From positions 1,550,001 through 1,614,000 of the forward strand of contig NZ_JANLCM010000002.1 of NCBI RefSeq assembly GCF_024979235.1: 64,000 nucleotides of DNA, in the 5' to 3' direction. This DNA is from Herbiconiux aconitum (GTDB lineage: Bacteria; Actinomycetota; Actinomycetes; Actinomycetales; Microbacteriaceae). The position numbers were made by a program, and so were the translations under genes. The notes under the pieces are model-generated. The model did no database searches. It saw nothing but the letters and a program-made list of their open reading frames with translations, and was not told the DNA's origin. This document shows, one piece after another, positions 8,615 to 17,475 of this stretch (positions are counted from its first letter, which is position 1; every line of letters begins with the position of its first letter).

Positions 8615-8630
8615 TGCGTCACATGACGCA
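8615..8630. promoter_or_regulatory. Perfect palindrome between divergent LAL regulator and SDR gene
   Basis: TGCGTCA-CA-TGACGCA is a perfect 7+2+7 dyad, a geometry common for LuxR-type dimers. It lies about 35 bp upstream of the candidate -10 of the regulator and 100 bp before the SDR start, in the only region that can hold both promoters. A control site for both genes is likely. Confidence 0.5.
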
Positions 8631-8664
8631 TGTATGGAGGGTCGGGCTTCTGCATGCTGGGGAG

Positions 8665-8733
8665 ATGGAGTGGACGTTCGATGAAAGGACCCTGACCATG
8701 ACACCAGAAGCGAACGGAGGTCAGCCCTCATGA
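8665..8733 (+). CDS. Possible 22-codon leader peptide coupled to the SDR gene
   Basis: An open frame ATG...TGA of 22 codons (starting MEWTFDERTL) ends in ATGA overlap with the SDR start codon at 8730. An internal in-frame ATG at 8698 is preceded by AAAGGA. The frame is short and could be chance. Its overlap geometry is what suggests translational coupling. Confidence 0.25.
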   Translation: MEWTFDERTLTMTPEANGGQPS

Positions 8734-9446
8734 GCGACGACGTGTGGTTCGTGACGGGCAGCTCCCGAGGCGTTGGGCGATCGATCGTCGAGGCCGCTTT
8801 GGCCGCGGGCAATCGGGTCGCGGCAACGGATTGGTGGACGGCGGGTCTCGACGACTTGATCGCCGACCACGGGTCGCGGTTGCAGCTCATCGACCTCGAT
8901 GTCACCGATGCGGAGGAATGCAGTATCGCGATGGGGCGCTGTGTCGACCGGTTCGGGAGCGTCGATGTCGTCGTCAACAATGCGGGATACGCCGACTCGG
9001 CGCCGATCGAGGAGATGGCACTCAAAGAGTTCGTGGCACAAGTCGACGTGGTCTTCTATGGAACCGTCTTCGTGACGAAGGCGGCGATCCCCTACTTCCG
9101 CAGCCAGGGCAGCGGCTACTTCGTGCAGGTGGCTTCCGTCGGTGGGGGCGCGACGCAGCCCGGTCTGGGCGCCTACCAGTCGGCGAAGTTCGCCGTCGAT
9201 GGCTTCTTCGGTGTGTTGAGAAGGGAGTTGCAGCCGTTCGGAATCCGCGTGACCGTGGCCGAGCCGGGATCGATGCACTCCGATCACGCGGGCGACTCCG
9301 GAAGCCCGCCGGTCGATCCCGGAACGATGGCTCGAGTGCTGGTCGAGCTCGCCGATGATCCGGAGCCTCCACCGCATCTGCTGCTCGGCAGCAATGCCAT
9401 CGGGATCGTGGAGGACAGACGTTCGATGGACTACGCCGCGGAGTGA
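8730..9446 (+). CDS. SDR family NAD(P)-dependent oxidoreductase
   Basis: A 238-residue classical short-chain dehydrogenase. The cofactor motif TGSSRGVG lies near residues 9-16, the NNAG motif near 90, the catalytic Ser in VASVGGG near 132, and the YxxxK motif in YQSAK near 149-153. The protein is somewhat shorter than typical (about 250-280), with a reduced C-terminal substrate loop. It lies between two large LAL regulators and faces the first across a palindrome, so it is the likely target of at least one of them. Substrate unknown. GGAGG precedes the ATG. Confidence 0.9.
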   Translation: MSDDVWFVTGSSRGVGRSIVEAALAAGNRVAATDWWTAGLDDLIADHGSRLQLIDLDVTDAEECSIAMGRCVDRFGSVDVVVNNAGYADSAPIEEMALKEFVAQVDVVFYGTVFVTKAAIPYFRSQGSGYFVQVASVGGGATQPGLGAYQSAKFAVDGFFGVLRRELQPFGIRVTVAEPGSMHSDHAGDSGSPPVDPGTMARVLVELADDPEPPPHLLLGSNAIGIVEDRRSMDYAAE

Positions 9447-9452
9447 GAACCC

Positions 9453-9480
9453 TTGACGCGACCGGGTGACTGGATACCAT
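9453..9480 (+). promoter_or_regulatory. Candidate promoter for the 9487 regulator
   Basis: TTGACG (9453-9458) and TACCAT (9475-9480) are 16 bp apart. A GTG lies six bases after the -10 box, so the mRNA would be leaderless with the GTG at 9487 as start. Confidence 0.45.
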
Positions 9481-9486
9481 GAACCC

Positions 9487-12216
9487 GTGTTCGTCGGAAG
9501 ATCGGCCGAGGTGCAGGTGCTCGTGCGCCTGTGCGATGAGGTCCGGGCCGGTCGAAGCGTGGCGCTCGTCATCCGGGGCGAAGCGGGCGTCGGGAAGACC
9601 GCTCTCGTCACGCGGGTTCTCCAGGGCGAGTCGGGAATCCGGCAGCTGAAGATCGCGGGTGTCGAGTCCGAGTCCGAGCTCGCCTATGCGGGCCTCCATC
9701 AACTGTGTGCGCCGTTGCTGCGCCATTCCGATCGCCTGCCGGAGCCCCAGCAGCACGCCCTCGGCATCGCCTTCGGCACCCGGGTCGGCGTCGCCCCGGA
9801 TCGATTCCTCGTTGCTCTGGCCGCGTTGGGTCTTCTGGCGCTCGAGGCTGAGGAGATGCCGCTGATCTGCGTGGTGGACGACGCGCACTGGCTCGACAAG
9901 GCGTCTGCGCGGGCTCTGGCGTTCGTCGCTCGTCGAGTGGCACACGAGTCCGTGGGCCTCGTGTTCGTCGCCCGCACCGGTCTGGGAGACCCGGCGCTCC
10001 GCGAACTTCCCGAACTCACGGTGGAGGGGCTCGGCACGGCGGACGCCGCAGAGCTGCTGGCCTCCGTCGTGCCGGGGCAACTCGAGGAGCGGGCCCGAGT
10101 TCGCATCATCTCCGAAACGCAGGGGAATCCGCTCGCGATCATGGAGCTCCCCCGTGCGTGGACCCGAGCGGAGCTCGAGAGCGGACTCTTGTTCTCGGCT
10201 GGCGGGGGCCTCGCCGGCGAGGTGGAATCGACGTTCGCCAAGCGCTACGAGCAGCTCCCGCCGAGCTCGCGTCTGATCGTTCTCATCGCGGCCGCCGAAC
10301 CCTTCGGCGATGCCGAAATCGTCTGGCGAGCGGCCGCGCAGCTCGGCGTGAACCGCTCGGCGTTCTCGGCTGCTGTCCGTACAGGCTTGTGCCTGCCCGG
10401 CGAGGAGGTGGCGTTCCGGCATCCTCTGGCGCGATCTGCGGTCTACCGCGCGGCGCCCGACGAGGACAGGCGCGCCGTTCACGGCGTGCTCGCCGACATG
10501 ACCGATCGGGTCGGCGATCCCGATCGCCATGCCTGGCATGCATCGCGGGCGCGGGTGGGCCCCGACGAAGGGCTGGCCGATGAACTCGAGCAGGCCTCCC
10601 GCCGGTCGCTCGCTCGCGGCGCCCCCGCTGCCGCTGCCGCCTTTCTGCGGGAGGCGATCACCTTCACGGTCGACCCGGCCATCCGTTCGAGAAGATCGCT
10701 CGAGGCCGCGGGGGCTGAGTTGCTGAACGGTGAATACGACCGTGCCCTCTCGCTGGTGCGCGCGGCCAAAGCGGGCTCGGCTGACGAACCGACCCGGCTG
10801 ACGGCAGAGCTCGCGGAGGCGCAGATCTCGTTCGCGCTGAGTCGCAGCAGTGGGGTCGTTCCCGAGCTGCTCCGCGCCGCGAAGTCCCTCGAGCCCTTCG
10901 ATCTGACGCTCTCGCGCAGCACCTACCTCGAGGCGTTCAGTGCGGCCTTGTTCTCCTCACGTCTCGCGGCACCGGGAGGGGATGTCCGAGAGGTTGCCCG
11001 GTATGTCCGCTCCATGCCGGAGTCGGGGATCGAACCGAAACCCCTCGACCGGCTTCTCGATGTTCTCGCCGGCTTCGTGCTCGACGCCTCGCCGTCAGGA
11101 GCACGGGAAGTGTCGCGGGCATTGGCTGCCGTCGCAAGCGATCCTCCGTCGGACTCGAGCGCTCTGCACGGCCTGTGGGTCGCCGGCGTGACCGCTGCCA
11201 GCCTGTGGGATCTCGAGATGTGGGACACCATATCGAAGATGCACATCGCCCTCGCGCGCGATCTCGGCTCCCACAGCGAGCTGCCGACAGCCCTGGTCTC
11301 GCGCAACGGCCAGGTGCTGTTCAGCGGTCAGCTCGGCGCCTCATCGGCCATTCGCGCGGAGATCGCGACCGTGTCCGAGGCCACCGGCCTTCAATCCGCT
11401 CCCTATGCCGAAATCGCCACGGCGGCGTGGAGCGGGGATGAAGCGACCCTGCTCGGCCTGATCGACTCCCACTTGACCGCTGCGGAGGAGCGCGGCGAAG
11501 GCGCGGGCGTCGGGGTCATGAACTGGGCCCACGCGTTACTGGCGAACAGCCTCGGTCGTCACGACGAAGCGCGTGGTGCTGCTCTGCGTGCGGCAGCCTT
11601 ACGCAGCCCGCTCGATTCCGGCAGCGTCTGGGCGCTGATAGAGCTCGTCGAGGCGGGGGTACGCACCGGGCGACGCGAGGAGGCGGAACTCGCCGAACAG
11701 GGCTTGATCGAATCGACGAGTCTCGCCGGCACGGACTGGGGCCTCGGAGTCGCCGCGAGGGCTCGGGCCTTGCTCGACACAGGTCACGCAGCCGAACGGG
11801 CCTTCGCTGATTCGATCGACAGATTGACGTCGGCGGGAGTGCTCGCTGAGGTTGCTCGCTCACGCCTCGCTTACGGCGAATGGCTGCGCCGGGAGTCCCG
11901 CACGAGCGACGCGCGGGTTCAGCTGCGCCTGGCCTTCGACGCGTTCTCCGAATTCGGCGCCGACGCGTTCGCGACCCGGGCGTCCCGAGAACTGCGGGCC
12001 ACTGGTGCTGCCGTCGCCCGGCGGCGATCCACCGACCGGGGAATGACCCCGCAGGAAGAGCAGATCGCGCAGCTGGTGTCCGAGGGGCTGTCCAACCCCG
12101 AGATCGCCACACGGCTCTTTCTGAGCGCACGGACGATCGAGTACCACCTGCACAAGGTGTTCCTCAAGTTGGACGTGACGTCGAGAGGTCAGCTGGCGAG
12201 ACGGATCACGGGCTGA
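9487..12216 (+). CDS. LuxR-family transcriptional regulator with AAA ATPase domain (LAL type)
   Basis: About 909 residues from the chosen GTG. A GTG at 9466 would add seven residues, but MFVGRSAEV is the usual LAL beginning and the promoter geometry supports 9487. Walker A is GEAGVGKT (residues 31-38) and Walker B is VVDDAHWLD near 132-140. The C-terminal LuxR HTH holds GLSNPEIATRLFLSARTIEYHL. This is the more standard LAL subtype (AHWLD, ARTIEYHLHKVF), different from its two minus-strand neighbours. Its 3' end overlaps the convergent regulator at 12189 by 28 bp, so the two transcripts are antisense at their ends. Confidence 0.9.
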   Translation: MFVGRSAEVQVLVRLCDEVRAGRSVALVIRGEAGVGKTALVTRVLQGESGIRQLKIAGVESESELAYAGLHQLCAPLLRHSDRLPEPQQHALGIAFGTRVGVAPDRFLVALAALGLLALEAEEMPLICVVDDAHWLDKASARALAFVARRVAHESVGLVFVARTGLGDPALRELPELTVEGLGTADAAELLASVVPGQLEERARVRIISETQGNPLAIMELPRAWTRAELESGLLFSAGGGLAGEVESTFAKRYEQLPPSSRLIVLIAAAEPFGDAEIVWRAAAQLGVNRSAFSAAVRTGLCLPGEEVAFRHPLARSAVYRAAPDEDRRAVHGVLADMTDRVGDPDRHAWHASRARVGPDEGLADELEQASRRSLARGAPAAAAAFLREAITFTVDPAIRSRRSLEAAGAELLNGEYDRALSLVRAAKAGSADEPTRLTAELAEAQISFALSRSSGVVPELLRAAKSLEPFDLTLSRSTYLEAFSAALFSSRLAAPGGDVREVARYVRSMPESGIEPKPLDRLLDVLAGFVLDASPSGAREVSRALAAVASDPPSDSSALHGLWVAGVTAASLWDLEMWDTISKMHIALARDLGSHSELPTALVSRNGQVLFSGQLGASSAIRAEIATVSEATGLQSAPYAEIATAAWSGDEATLLGLIDSHLTAAEERGEGAGVGVMNWAHALLANSLGRHDEARGAALRAAALRSPLDSGSVWALIELVEAGVRTGRREEAELAEQGLIESTSLAGTDWGLGVAARARALLDTGHAAERAFADSIDRLTSAGVLAEVARSRLAYGEWLRRESRTSDARVQLRLAFDAFSEFGADAFATRASRELRATGAAVARRRSTDRGMTPQEEQIAQLVSEGLSNPEIATRLFLSARTIEYHLHKVFLKLDVTSRGQLARRITG

Positions 12217-14768
12217 GCGGGCTCCAGGCTCCGCGGCCCCAGAGCGTCTCGGAGAGCCGACCTGGTGCCGATGCCCAGCTTCGGGAAGACACGGTACAGA
12301 TGCCCGCTGACGGTGCGCGCCGACAAGAACATCCGCGCGCCGATCTGCTTGTTGCTGAAGCCCTCCGCCGCGAGTTCCGCGATGGCCAGTTCCTGCGCGG
12401 TCAGGGTGTTCCGAGGGGTGGTCGCCGTTGCGCGATCTCCCAGGGCGCGCAGTTCCTGATGCGTCCGCCGGGCCCAGGGCTCCGCACCCACCGTGTCGAA
12501 TGCCGTCATCGCCGCACGCAGGAGCTCGTGGGCGGCGCCCGCTTGGCGCTCGCGACGCAGACGCGAGCCGAACTCGAGTTGGACTCGCGCGTAATCGAAT
12601 GCCCACTCGTCGGCCTGCGAGACCGAAAGCGCCCGCTCGAAGCACTCGTGCCAGCCCTCCTCACTCGTCAGTCCGGCCGCGGCGTGGGTCAACAGAGCGA
12701 GGCGAGGCGAGATCGCCGGGAGTCCGGTTTCGACCATGGCGGCGGCGTGGATACGGGCCTCGTCGATCCGCCCGGTGCGAAGTGCCGCTTCGACCAGGTC
12801 GTAGGCGACCCAACGCGCGTGCGGCACGTAGTCCGGAAACCCACCGGGCGCATTGATGCTGATCGCGTGGCGATAGGCGCTCTCCCAGTCGCCTTGGGCC
12901 ACCGCCGTCAGCACGTGCGCGTGGTATCCGAAGCGTGCGAGCCCGAGCGCACCGAGCCGGGTCGCCAACCGGTTGAGGGCATCGATCGAATCGACCGCTT
13001 TCTGCACCTGTCCCGAGGTCGCGCTGAGCAGCGCCGCGACATAGTGCAGGATGCCCACGACCGGGTCGGCCGGCACATCACGGGCGACGCTCATCCCCTC
13101 CTCGACGAGCCGTTCCGCTTCCCCCCACTGTCCGGTTCCGAAGTGGTAGAGCGCCATCGACGCGAGCGAGCGGATGTAGGCCATGCGTGATTCGCCGTGT
13201 CGCCCTGCCTCGATCAGTTCCGACACGGCGGGCAGCCCGATCGACTGCACGTCGAAGAAGATGCCGGACGCGAGCTCCGGTGTGTGCGGCCTGAGCTGGG
13301 CCACAGCGGCACGATACTCTCGCCACTCCTCTTCCCGTCCCACCAACCAGCACAGCAGCATCCAGGAGTTCATCGCATCCCGCAACTCGGTGTCGGCAGC
13401 ATTCCAGCCGTGGGGGGCGGTCTGGATCGCCTCCTTCACAGCCCGGCAAACCACCTGGCTGTCCGATCCGCTCTCGAGCTGGTGGAAGGCTGCAGCCACC
13501 GCGGCGTGCATCGATCCGGAGTCTGCCCCCACCAGACCGATGCCGCTCAGTGCATGAAGTTCGATGACGTCATCGGCCGCCGAGTCGCTCGCGAGGTAGG
13601 CAGCGTGAGCCAGCCGACGGCGGCTCTCGCTCGCCACCGGGCTCACCTGCGCGGCGCGCGTCAGAGCGTAGGCCGCGCTGCTCGTGGCACCCCGTTCGAC
13701 GGCGGACCGGGCAGCACGCTCCAACAACGAGGCGGTGGCTTCATCCGGGTCGACGGCGGCCTCCGCACGATGGAAGGCCTCCTCTTCGAGGCCGATCGAG
13801 GAGCGAGAGGCGAGCGCGAGATGTGCAGCCTGCCGCTCGGCAAAACTCGCGCGGTCGACGATGGCGCCGCGGATCAAAGGGTGCGAGAAGCTCGCGATCG
13901 CACCGTCGGCGTCGAAGGCGATCAATCCGACCGCCTCCGCGGGCACGAGATCTTCGATGGTGACGTCGGCGAGCGCCAGGGAACCCCCTGCCGGGCTCTT
14001 GCTCAACGCCATCAGCAGAAGTGCCTCACGCGTTCGCGGGCTCAGGGCGTCGATCTGAGCGCGGAAGTGGGGCACGCCCCTCGTCGGCGCCACGGCCTCG
14101 AGAATGGCCAGCGGGTTTCCGGCCGCGTGATCGAGAAGCGCTGCCCGGGCGAACGACGGCATGCTCGGCTCCACCGTTCTCAGCAGGCGGTCCGCGTCGG
14201 AGTGAGCAAGGCGGTCGACGAGCAGATGCGCTGTTCCCTCGCCCCATTCGGTCCGGTTTCGCGCCGACCCGAGCACGCCGACACGCATCGCGCTCAGACC
14301 GCCGCAGAGGTGGGCGACGACCGCTGCCGTCGACTCGTCCACCAGGTCGAGATCGTCCACGACGACAAGCACGGGCGCCTCCGCCGCTGCGCGCTCCACC
14401 AATGCCAGAACCGCGTCGAACAGCGGCTGCGATTGCGCGGGCGCGCCGGCCTCCAACCCCAGGGCGGAGGAGAGCACTGTCCGGTGCGGGTCAGGCAATT
14501 CGGAGAGGTGGCAGAGGGCCGGGTGCAGCAGTCGTTCCAGCGCCGCGAACGGGATCTCTCGTTCCGACGCGAGACCCGCGGTGGCAAGCACCGTGAGGCC
14601 TGCGCCACCGGCGAGCTCCGCAGCGCTGTGCACGAGCGAGCTCTTGCCGATCCCGGCCACTCCGACGAGAACGAGCGAAGACCCGGTCTGCTGAATCGAC
14701 TGCACGAACTCGTTCAGCCGGTCCAGCTCACGATCTCGACCGATGATTCTTGCGAGAGCTCTCGGCAT
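12189..14768 (-). CDS. LuxR-family transcriptional regulator with AAA ATPase domain (LAL type)
   Basis: About 859 residues from the ATG at 14768, which follows GGAAGGAAGG and starts MPRALARIIGRDRELD. A longer frame upstream lacks protein-like composition. Walker A is GVAGIGKS (residues 36-43), the Walker B-like segment is VVVDDLDLVDE, and the C-terminal HTH contains GFSNKQIGARMFLSARTVSGHL. The middle and C-terminal parts parallel the regulator at 5850 (YDLVEAALRTGRIDEAR against FDLVEAAMKLGRLPDAR), so the two are probable paralogues. It ends convergently, overlapping the regulator at 9487. Confidence 0.88.
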   Translation of the reverse strand: MPRALARIIGRDRELDRLNEFVQSIQQTGSSLVLVGVAGIGKSSLVHSAAELAGGAGLTVLATAGLASEREIPFAALERLLHPALCHLSELPDPHRTVLSSALGLEAGAPAQSQPLFDAVLALVERAAAEAPVLVVVDDLDLVDESTAAVVAHLCGGLSAMRVGVLGSARNRTEWGEGTAHLLVDRLAHSDADRLLRTVEPSMPSFARAALLDHAAGNPLAILEAVAPTRGVPHFRAQIDALSPRTREALLLMALSKSPAGGSLALADVTIEDLVPAEAVGLIAFDADGAIASFSHPLIRGAIVDRASFAERQAAHLALASRSSIGLEEEAFHRAEAAVDPDEATASLLERAARSAVERGATSSAAYALTRAAQVSPVASESRRRLAHAAYLASDSAADDVIELHALSGIGLVGADSGSMHAAVAAAFHQLESGSDSQVVCRAVKEAIQTAPHGWNAADTELRDAMNSWMLLCWLVGREEEWREYRAAVAQLRPHTPELASGIFFDVQSIGLPAVSELIEAGRHGESRMAYIRSLASMALYHFGTGQWGEAERLVEEGMSVARDVPADPVVGILHYVAALLSATSGQVQKAVDSIDALNRLATRLGALGLARFGYHAHVLTAVAQGDWESAYRHAISINAPGGFPDYVPHARWVAYDLVEAALRTGRIDEARIHAAAMVETGLPAISPRLALLTHAAAGLTSEEGWHECFERALSVSQADEWAFDYARVQLEFGSRLRRERQAGAAHELLRAAMTAFDTVGAEPWARRTHQELRALGDRATATTPRNTLTAQELAIAELAAEGFSNKQIGARMFLSARTVSGHLYRVFPKLGIGTRSALRDALGPRSLEPAQPVIRLAS

Positions 14769-14847
14769 CCGCCTCGCCTTCCTTCCGGTGGCCACCCGTG
14801 GAATTCCACCCTTGCAGCACGGCTGCGGGCGAGCATCCGTGAAGCCC

Positions 14848-15537
14848 CTAGTCGTACCTCGGGGGCCGAAGCAGATATCGCAGCATGACCATGTCACCGA
14901 TCTGACGACTTTCGGCGAGGGTCGCGCGGCGCTCGGATGTCCACAAGAACGCTCCGTCACCGATCAATCGAGGTGCTCGCCGATCGCCCACGAACAGGGG
15001 CGCGACGGCCAGCTGGAGCTCGTCGGCGAGATCGGCCGCGAGGAACTGGGTGAGCACGATGCCTCCGCCCTCGACCAGGAGCGTGCGCACGCCCCGATCG
15101 TGCAGCTCGTCGAGGAGATCGGCGACGGTCACCTCCTCCCCCAGCTCGACGACGGTCGCGAGACCACCGAGCAGATGACGGATGCGCCGGGATTCCGACC
15201 GCGGGCAGTAGACCAGCTTCTGCGATTCCCCTTCGGTGAAGAACGACGACCGCGGATCGAGGTCGCCACTCGCCGTCACGGTCACCTTCCAGGGCGAGGA
15301 CGACCGCCCCTCGGCCTCGCGCCGGACGCGCCGCTCCTCGCTCCGCACCATCAGTCTCGGGTTGTCGAAGCGCACGGTGCGCGCTCCGACCATGATCGCG
15401 TCGCAGCGCGCCCGCACCTCGTCGACCCGGTCGAGATCCGCCGCGTTCGAGAGGATGAGGCGAGGCGGAGCAGGGGTGTCGAGATAGCCGTCGATGGAGA
15501 CCGCGGCACTGAGGATCACGTAGGGTCCGTCGGTCAC
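14848..15537 (-). CDS. RibD C-terminal / dihydrofolate-reductase-fold reductase
   Basis: A 229-residue NADPH-dependent reductase of the RibD_C family. It starts with VILSAAVSIDGYLD, then shows the family motifs RCDAIMVGARTVRFDNPRL (near 46-64) and TLLVEGGGIVLTQFL (near 160-175). In riboflavin synthesis this fold reduces the ribosyl group of a diaminopyrimidine. No deaminase domain is present, so it is a stand-alone reductase. The GTG start follows AAAGGA, and the reading frame continues upstream only without gene-like content. It is the last gene of an operon of overlapping genes (MDR, PTPS-fold, GT4, methyltransferase), 22 bases after the methyltransferase stop. Acting on a modified pyrimidine or pterin ribityl compound is inference. 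Confidence 0.85.
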   Translation of the reverse strand: MTDGPYVILSAAVSIDGYLDTPAPPRLILSNAADLDRVDEVRARCDAIMVGARTVRFDNPRLMVRSEERRVRREAEGRSSSPWKVTVTASGDLDPRSSFFTEGESQKLVYCPRSESRRIRHLLGGLATVVELGEEVTVADLLDELHDRGVRTLLVEGGGIVLTQFLAADLADELQLAVAPLFVGDRRAPRLIGDGAFLWTSERRATLAESRQIGDMVMLRYLLRPPRYD

Positions 15538-15559
15538 GATCGTTCCTTTCGCCCAGTCA

Positions 15560-16375
15560 TCACGGCCACGCCAGCAGATCGACGTGCCCCACGACGGCGG
15601 AAAGCGCACCGCTGCGCTGCTGCGCCGAACGCCGTTCGCGATAGACCACCTCGTCGGTCCGAAGATCGGCGCGGTGTTCGAGCGCCGCACCGAGCCATCC
15701 GTCGAACCACTGTTCGAGGAGGAGAGGATCGCGCGCACTCAAGTGCCAGAAGGTGTCGATGGTCCGAACGCTCCACCCGGCCTCGAGGAACAGCTCTCGC
15801 ACGACGGCGGCGCCGTGCGGCCCCAGAAGCCGGCGCTCGTTCGCGAGCCGCCTCTGGTGGGCGTTGAAGGCCTCCATCACGACGTCGTCGCGAGGATCGG
15901 GCGGATCGAGACGGACGTCACCGGTCACGCTGAGGCTCAGCAGCACGGGGCACCCCACGGTGACCGAGGCCTGGACGACGGCGTGGACCTCCTCCGATGT
16001 CAACACGTCGAGCAGGGCCGACGCGGTCACGAGCGAGGCGCCGTCGAGATCGGCGGCTCTGAGATCCGCGAGCTCCCCACCGCGCGTGCGGATCGTGACC
16101 GCTCGTCCTTCGCGGTCGAGCGGAGCCGAGCCGGCGGTCGCGCGGGCGGTGAGCGCGGGGTTCCAGTCGTGCAGCACCCAGGTCTGCGGTCCGGGCAGGA
16201 TCGGCGCCAGCCACCGCATCATCGATCCCGTCCCGCTGCCGAGGTCGTGCACGACGGTCGCGCCCCGACCGAGCGCGCCGGCGGCCGCGAGGGCGAGCTC
16301 ACGCGATCGGGCGCGGGCGTCCTCACCCTCGCGCAACGCCAGCCAGTCGCTGCTGACCTCGATGATCTCGTTCAT
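15560..16375 (-). CDS. Class I SAM-dependent methyltransferase
   Basis: A 271-residue protein with the Rossmann methyltransferase motif I in VVHDLGSGTGSMMRWLAP (near 38-55) and an acidic post-motif (HDWNPAL). The start ATG at 16375 overlaps the glycosyltransferase stop (ATGA). The N-terminal segment DWLALREGEDARARS suggests it belongs to a specific cluster-associated subfamily rather than to a UbiE or RNA-methylating group. It is translationally coupled within the operon and therefore probably methylates the glycosylated intermediate or its precursor. The substrate cannot be read. Confidence 0.85.
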   Translation of the reverse strand: MNEIIEVSSDWLALREGEDARARSRELALAAAGALGRGATVVHDLGSGTGSMMRWLAPILPGPQTWVLHDWNPALTARATAGSAPLDREGRAVTIRTRGGELADLRAADLDGASLVTASALLDVLTSEEVHAVVQASVTVGCPVLLSLSVTGDVRLDPPDPRDDVVMEAFNAHQRRLANERRLLGPHGAAVVRELFLEAGWSVRTIDTFWHLSARDPLLLEQWFDGWLGAALEHRADLRTDEVVYRERRSAQQRSGALSAVVGHVDLLAWP

Positions 16376-17475
16376 CCGGCGCACTGCCGTTCCGACTCGG
16401 CGGCGTACCGCCCGGCCGATCCGGCACCGAGTGCGCTGCGCAGCGCGGTCGTGACGATCGCTGCGGTCTCGTTCCAGCTGCGCGCCGCGCCGCGCGAACG
16501 CAACGCCTCCGCCTTGAGCCCCGCACGCCGGCCCGAGTGCTCCCACCAGTGCCGCAGCACCAGCTGCAAAGCGTGCGGGTCATTCGCCGGAATGAGCACG
16601 CCGGCCCGGCTGTCGGCAATGGCCTCCGGAATCCCGCCGACGCGTGCGGCCACGACCGGGATGCCGTGAGCGAGCGCCTCGGCGACGACCATCCCGTAGC
16701 TCTCCACCCGCGACGGCGCGACGACCAGGTCGGCTGTCGCGTAGGCGTCCTCGAGACGCTGTCCGGTGAGAACGCCCGTGAGCGCGACCCGATCCGTGAG
16801 TCGCGCGGCTCCGACCGCTGTCGCCGTCCGGAGCGCGAAATCCGGATCGGCCTGCAACGAACCGATGATCGAGCAGGTCCAGCCGGGCACGTCCGACAGG
16901 CCTGCCAGCGCGGCGACGAGCAGATCCTGTCCCTTGTGGGCCGCGACGGCGCCCACGCACAGCAGGCTCCCGCCCGACAGGGACCCGGTCGCTGTCGCCA
17001 CGGCGTCGGTGCCGGGTCGAGCCACCACGATCCGATCAGGGTGGGCGAGTGCGCGCGCCGTGAGCTCGCTCCGGGTCCACTCGCTCGTCGTGATCACCCG
17101 ACGCGCAGCGCCTAGGGCCTCGCACTCTCGCCGGGCTGTCTCCCCGTCGTCTCCGATCCCCGGCATGGCGCTGGCGACCATGTGAGCCAGCACGACCATC
17201 CGGAGACGCTTCGAGTGCGCGGCCACGACGGCCGACGCCGCCACGGCGAGCAATCCGTCGATCAGTACGAGCGAGGCACTCGGGATGCCGGAGATGGTCT
17301 GTGCCACGTCGGCGGGTCGTCGTCCGGAAACCTCCACCGACCGCACGTCCCAACCCTGACCGCGCAGCGCTTCCCGGAGGCGCTGGTCGTAGACGTTGCC
17401 GCCGCTGACGCGCTCCGCGTCGTCGATGCCGTTCGGCACGACGAAATGCACGGTTGCGCCCGACATCCCGGTCAC
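16372..17475 (-). CDS. Glycosyltransferase family 4 protein
   Basis: About 367 residues, GT-B fold, retaining type. The N-terminal segment [22 protein letters not shown] is characteristic of this cluster's enzyme. The C-terminal donor-site EX7E motif lies in [17 protein letters not shown]. The GTG at 17475 overlaps the upstream stop (GTGA) and has GAGAAG at good spacing. An ATG at 17466 is the alternative start. It probably uses a nucleotide sugar to glycosylate the product of the neighbouring genes in the cytoplasm. Acceptor unknown. Confidence 0.85.
   Translation of the reverse strand: MTGMSGATVHFVVPNGIDDAERVSGGNVYDQRLREALRGQGWDVRSVEVSGRRPADVAQTISGIPSASLVLIDGLLAVAASAVVAAHSKRLRMVVLAHMVASAMPGIGDDGETARRECEALGAARRVITTSEWTRSELTARALAHPDRIVVARPGTDAVATATGSLSGGSLLCVGAVAAHKGQDLLVAALAGLSDVPGWTCSIIGSLQADPDFALRTATAVGAARLTDRVALTGVLTGQRLEDAYATADLVVAPSRVESYGMVVAEALAHGIPVVAARVGGIPEAIADSRAGVLIPANDPHALQLVLRHWWEHSGRRAGLKAEALRSRGAARSWNETAAIVTTALRSALGAGSAGRYAAESERQCAG

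Noticed and set aside
14769..14960. A 64-residue N-terminal extension of the third LAL regulator
   Set aside because: The sequence is Cys/Arg rich without family likeness; a good ribosome-binding site precedes the ATG at 14768.
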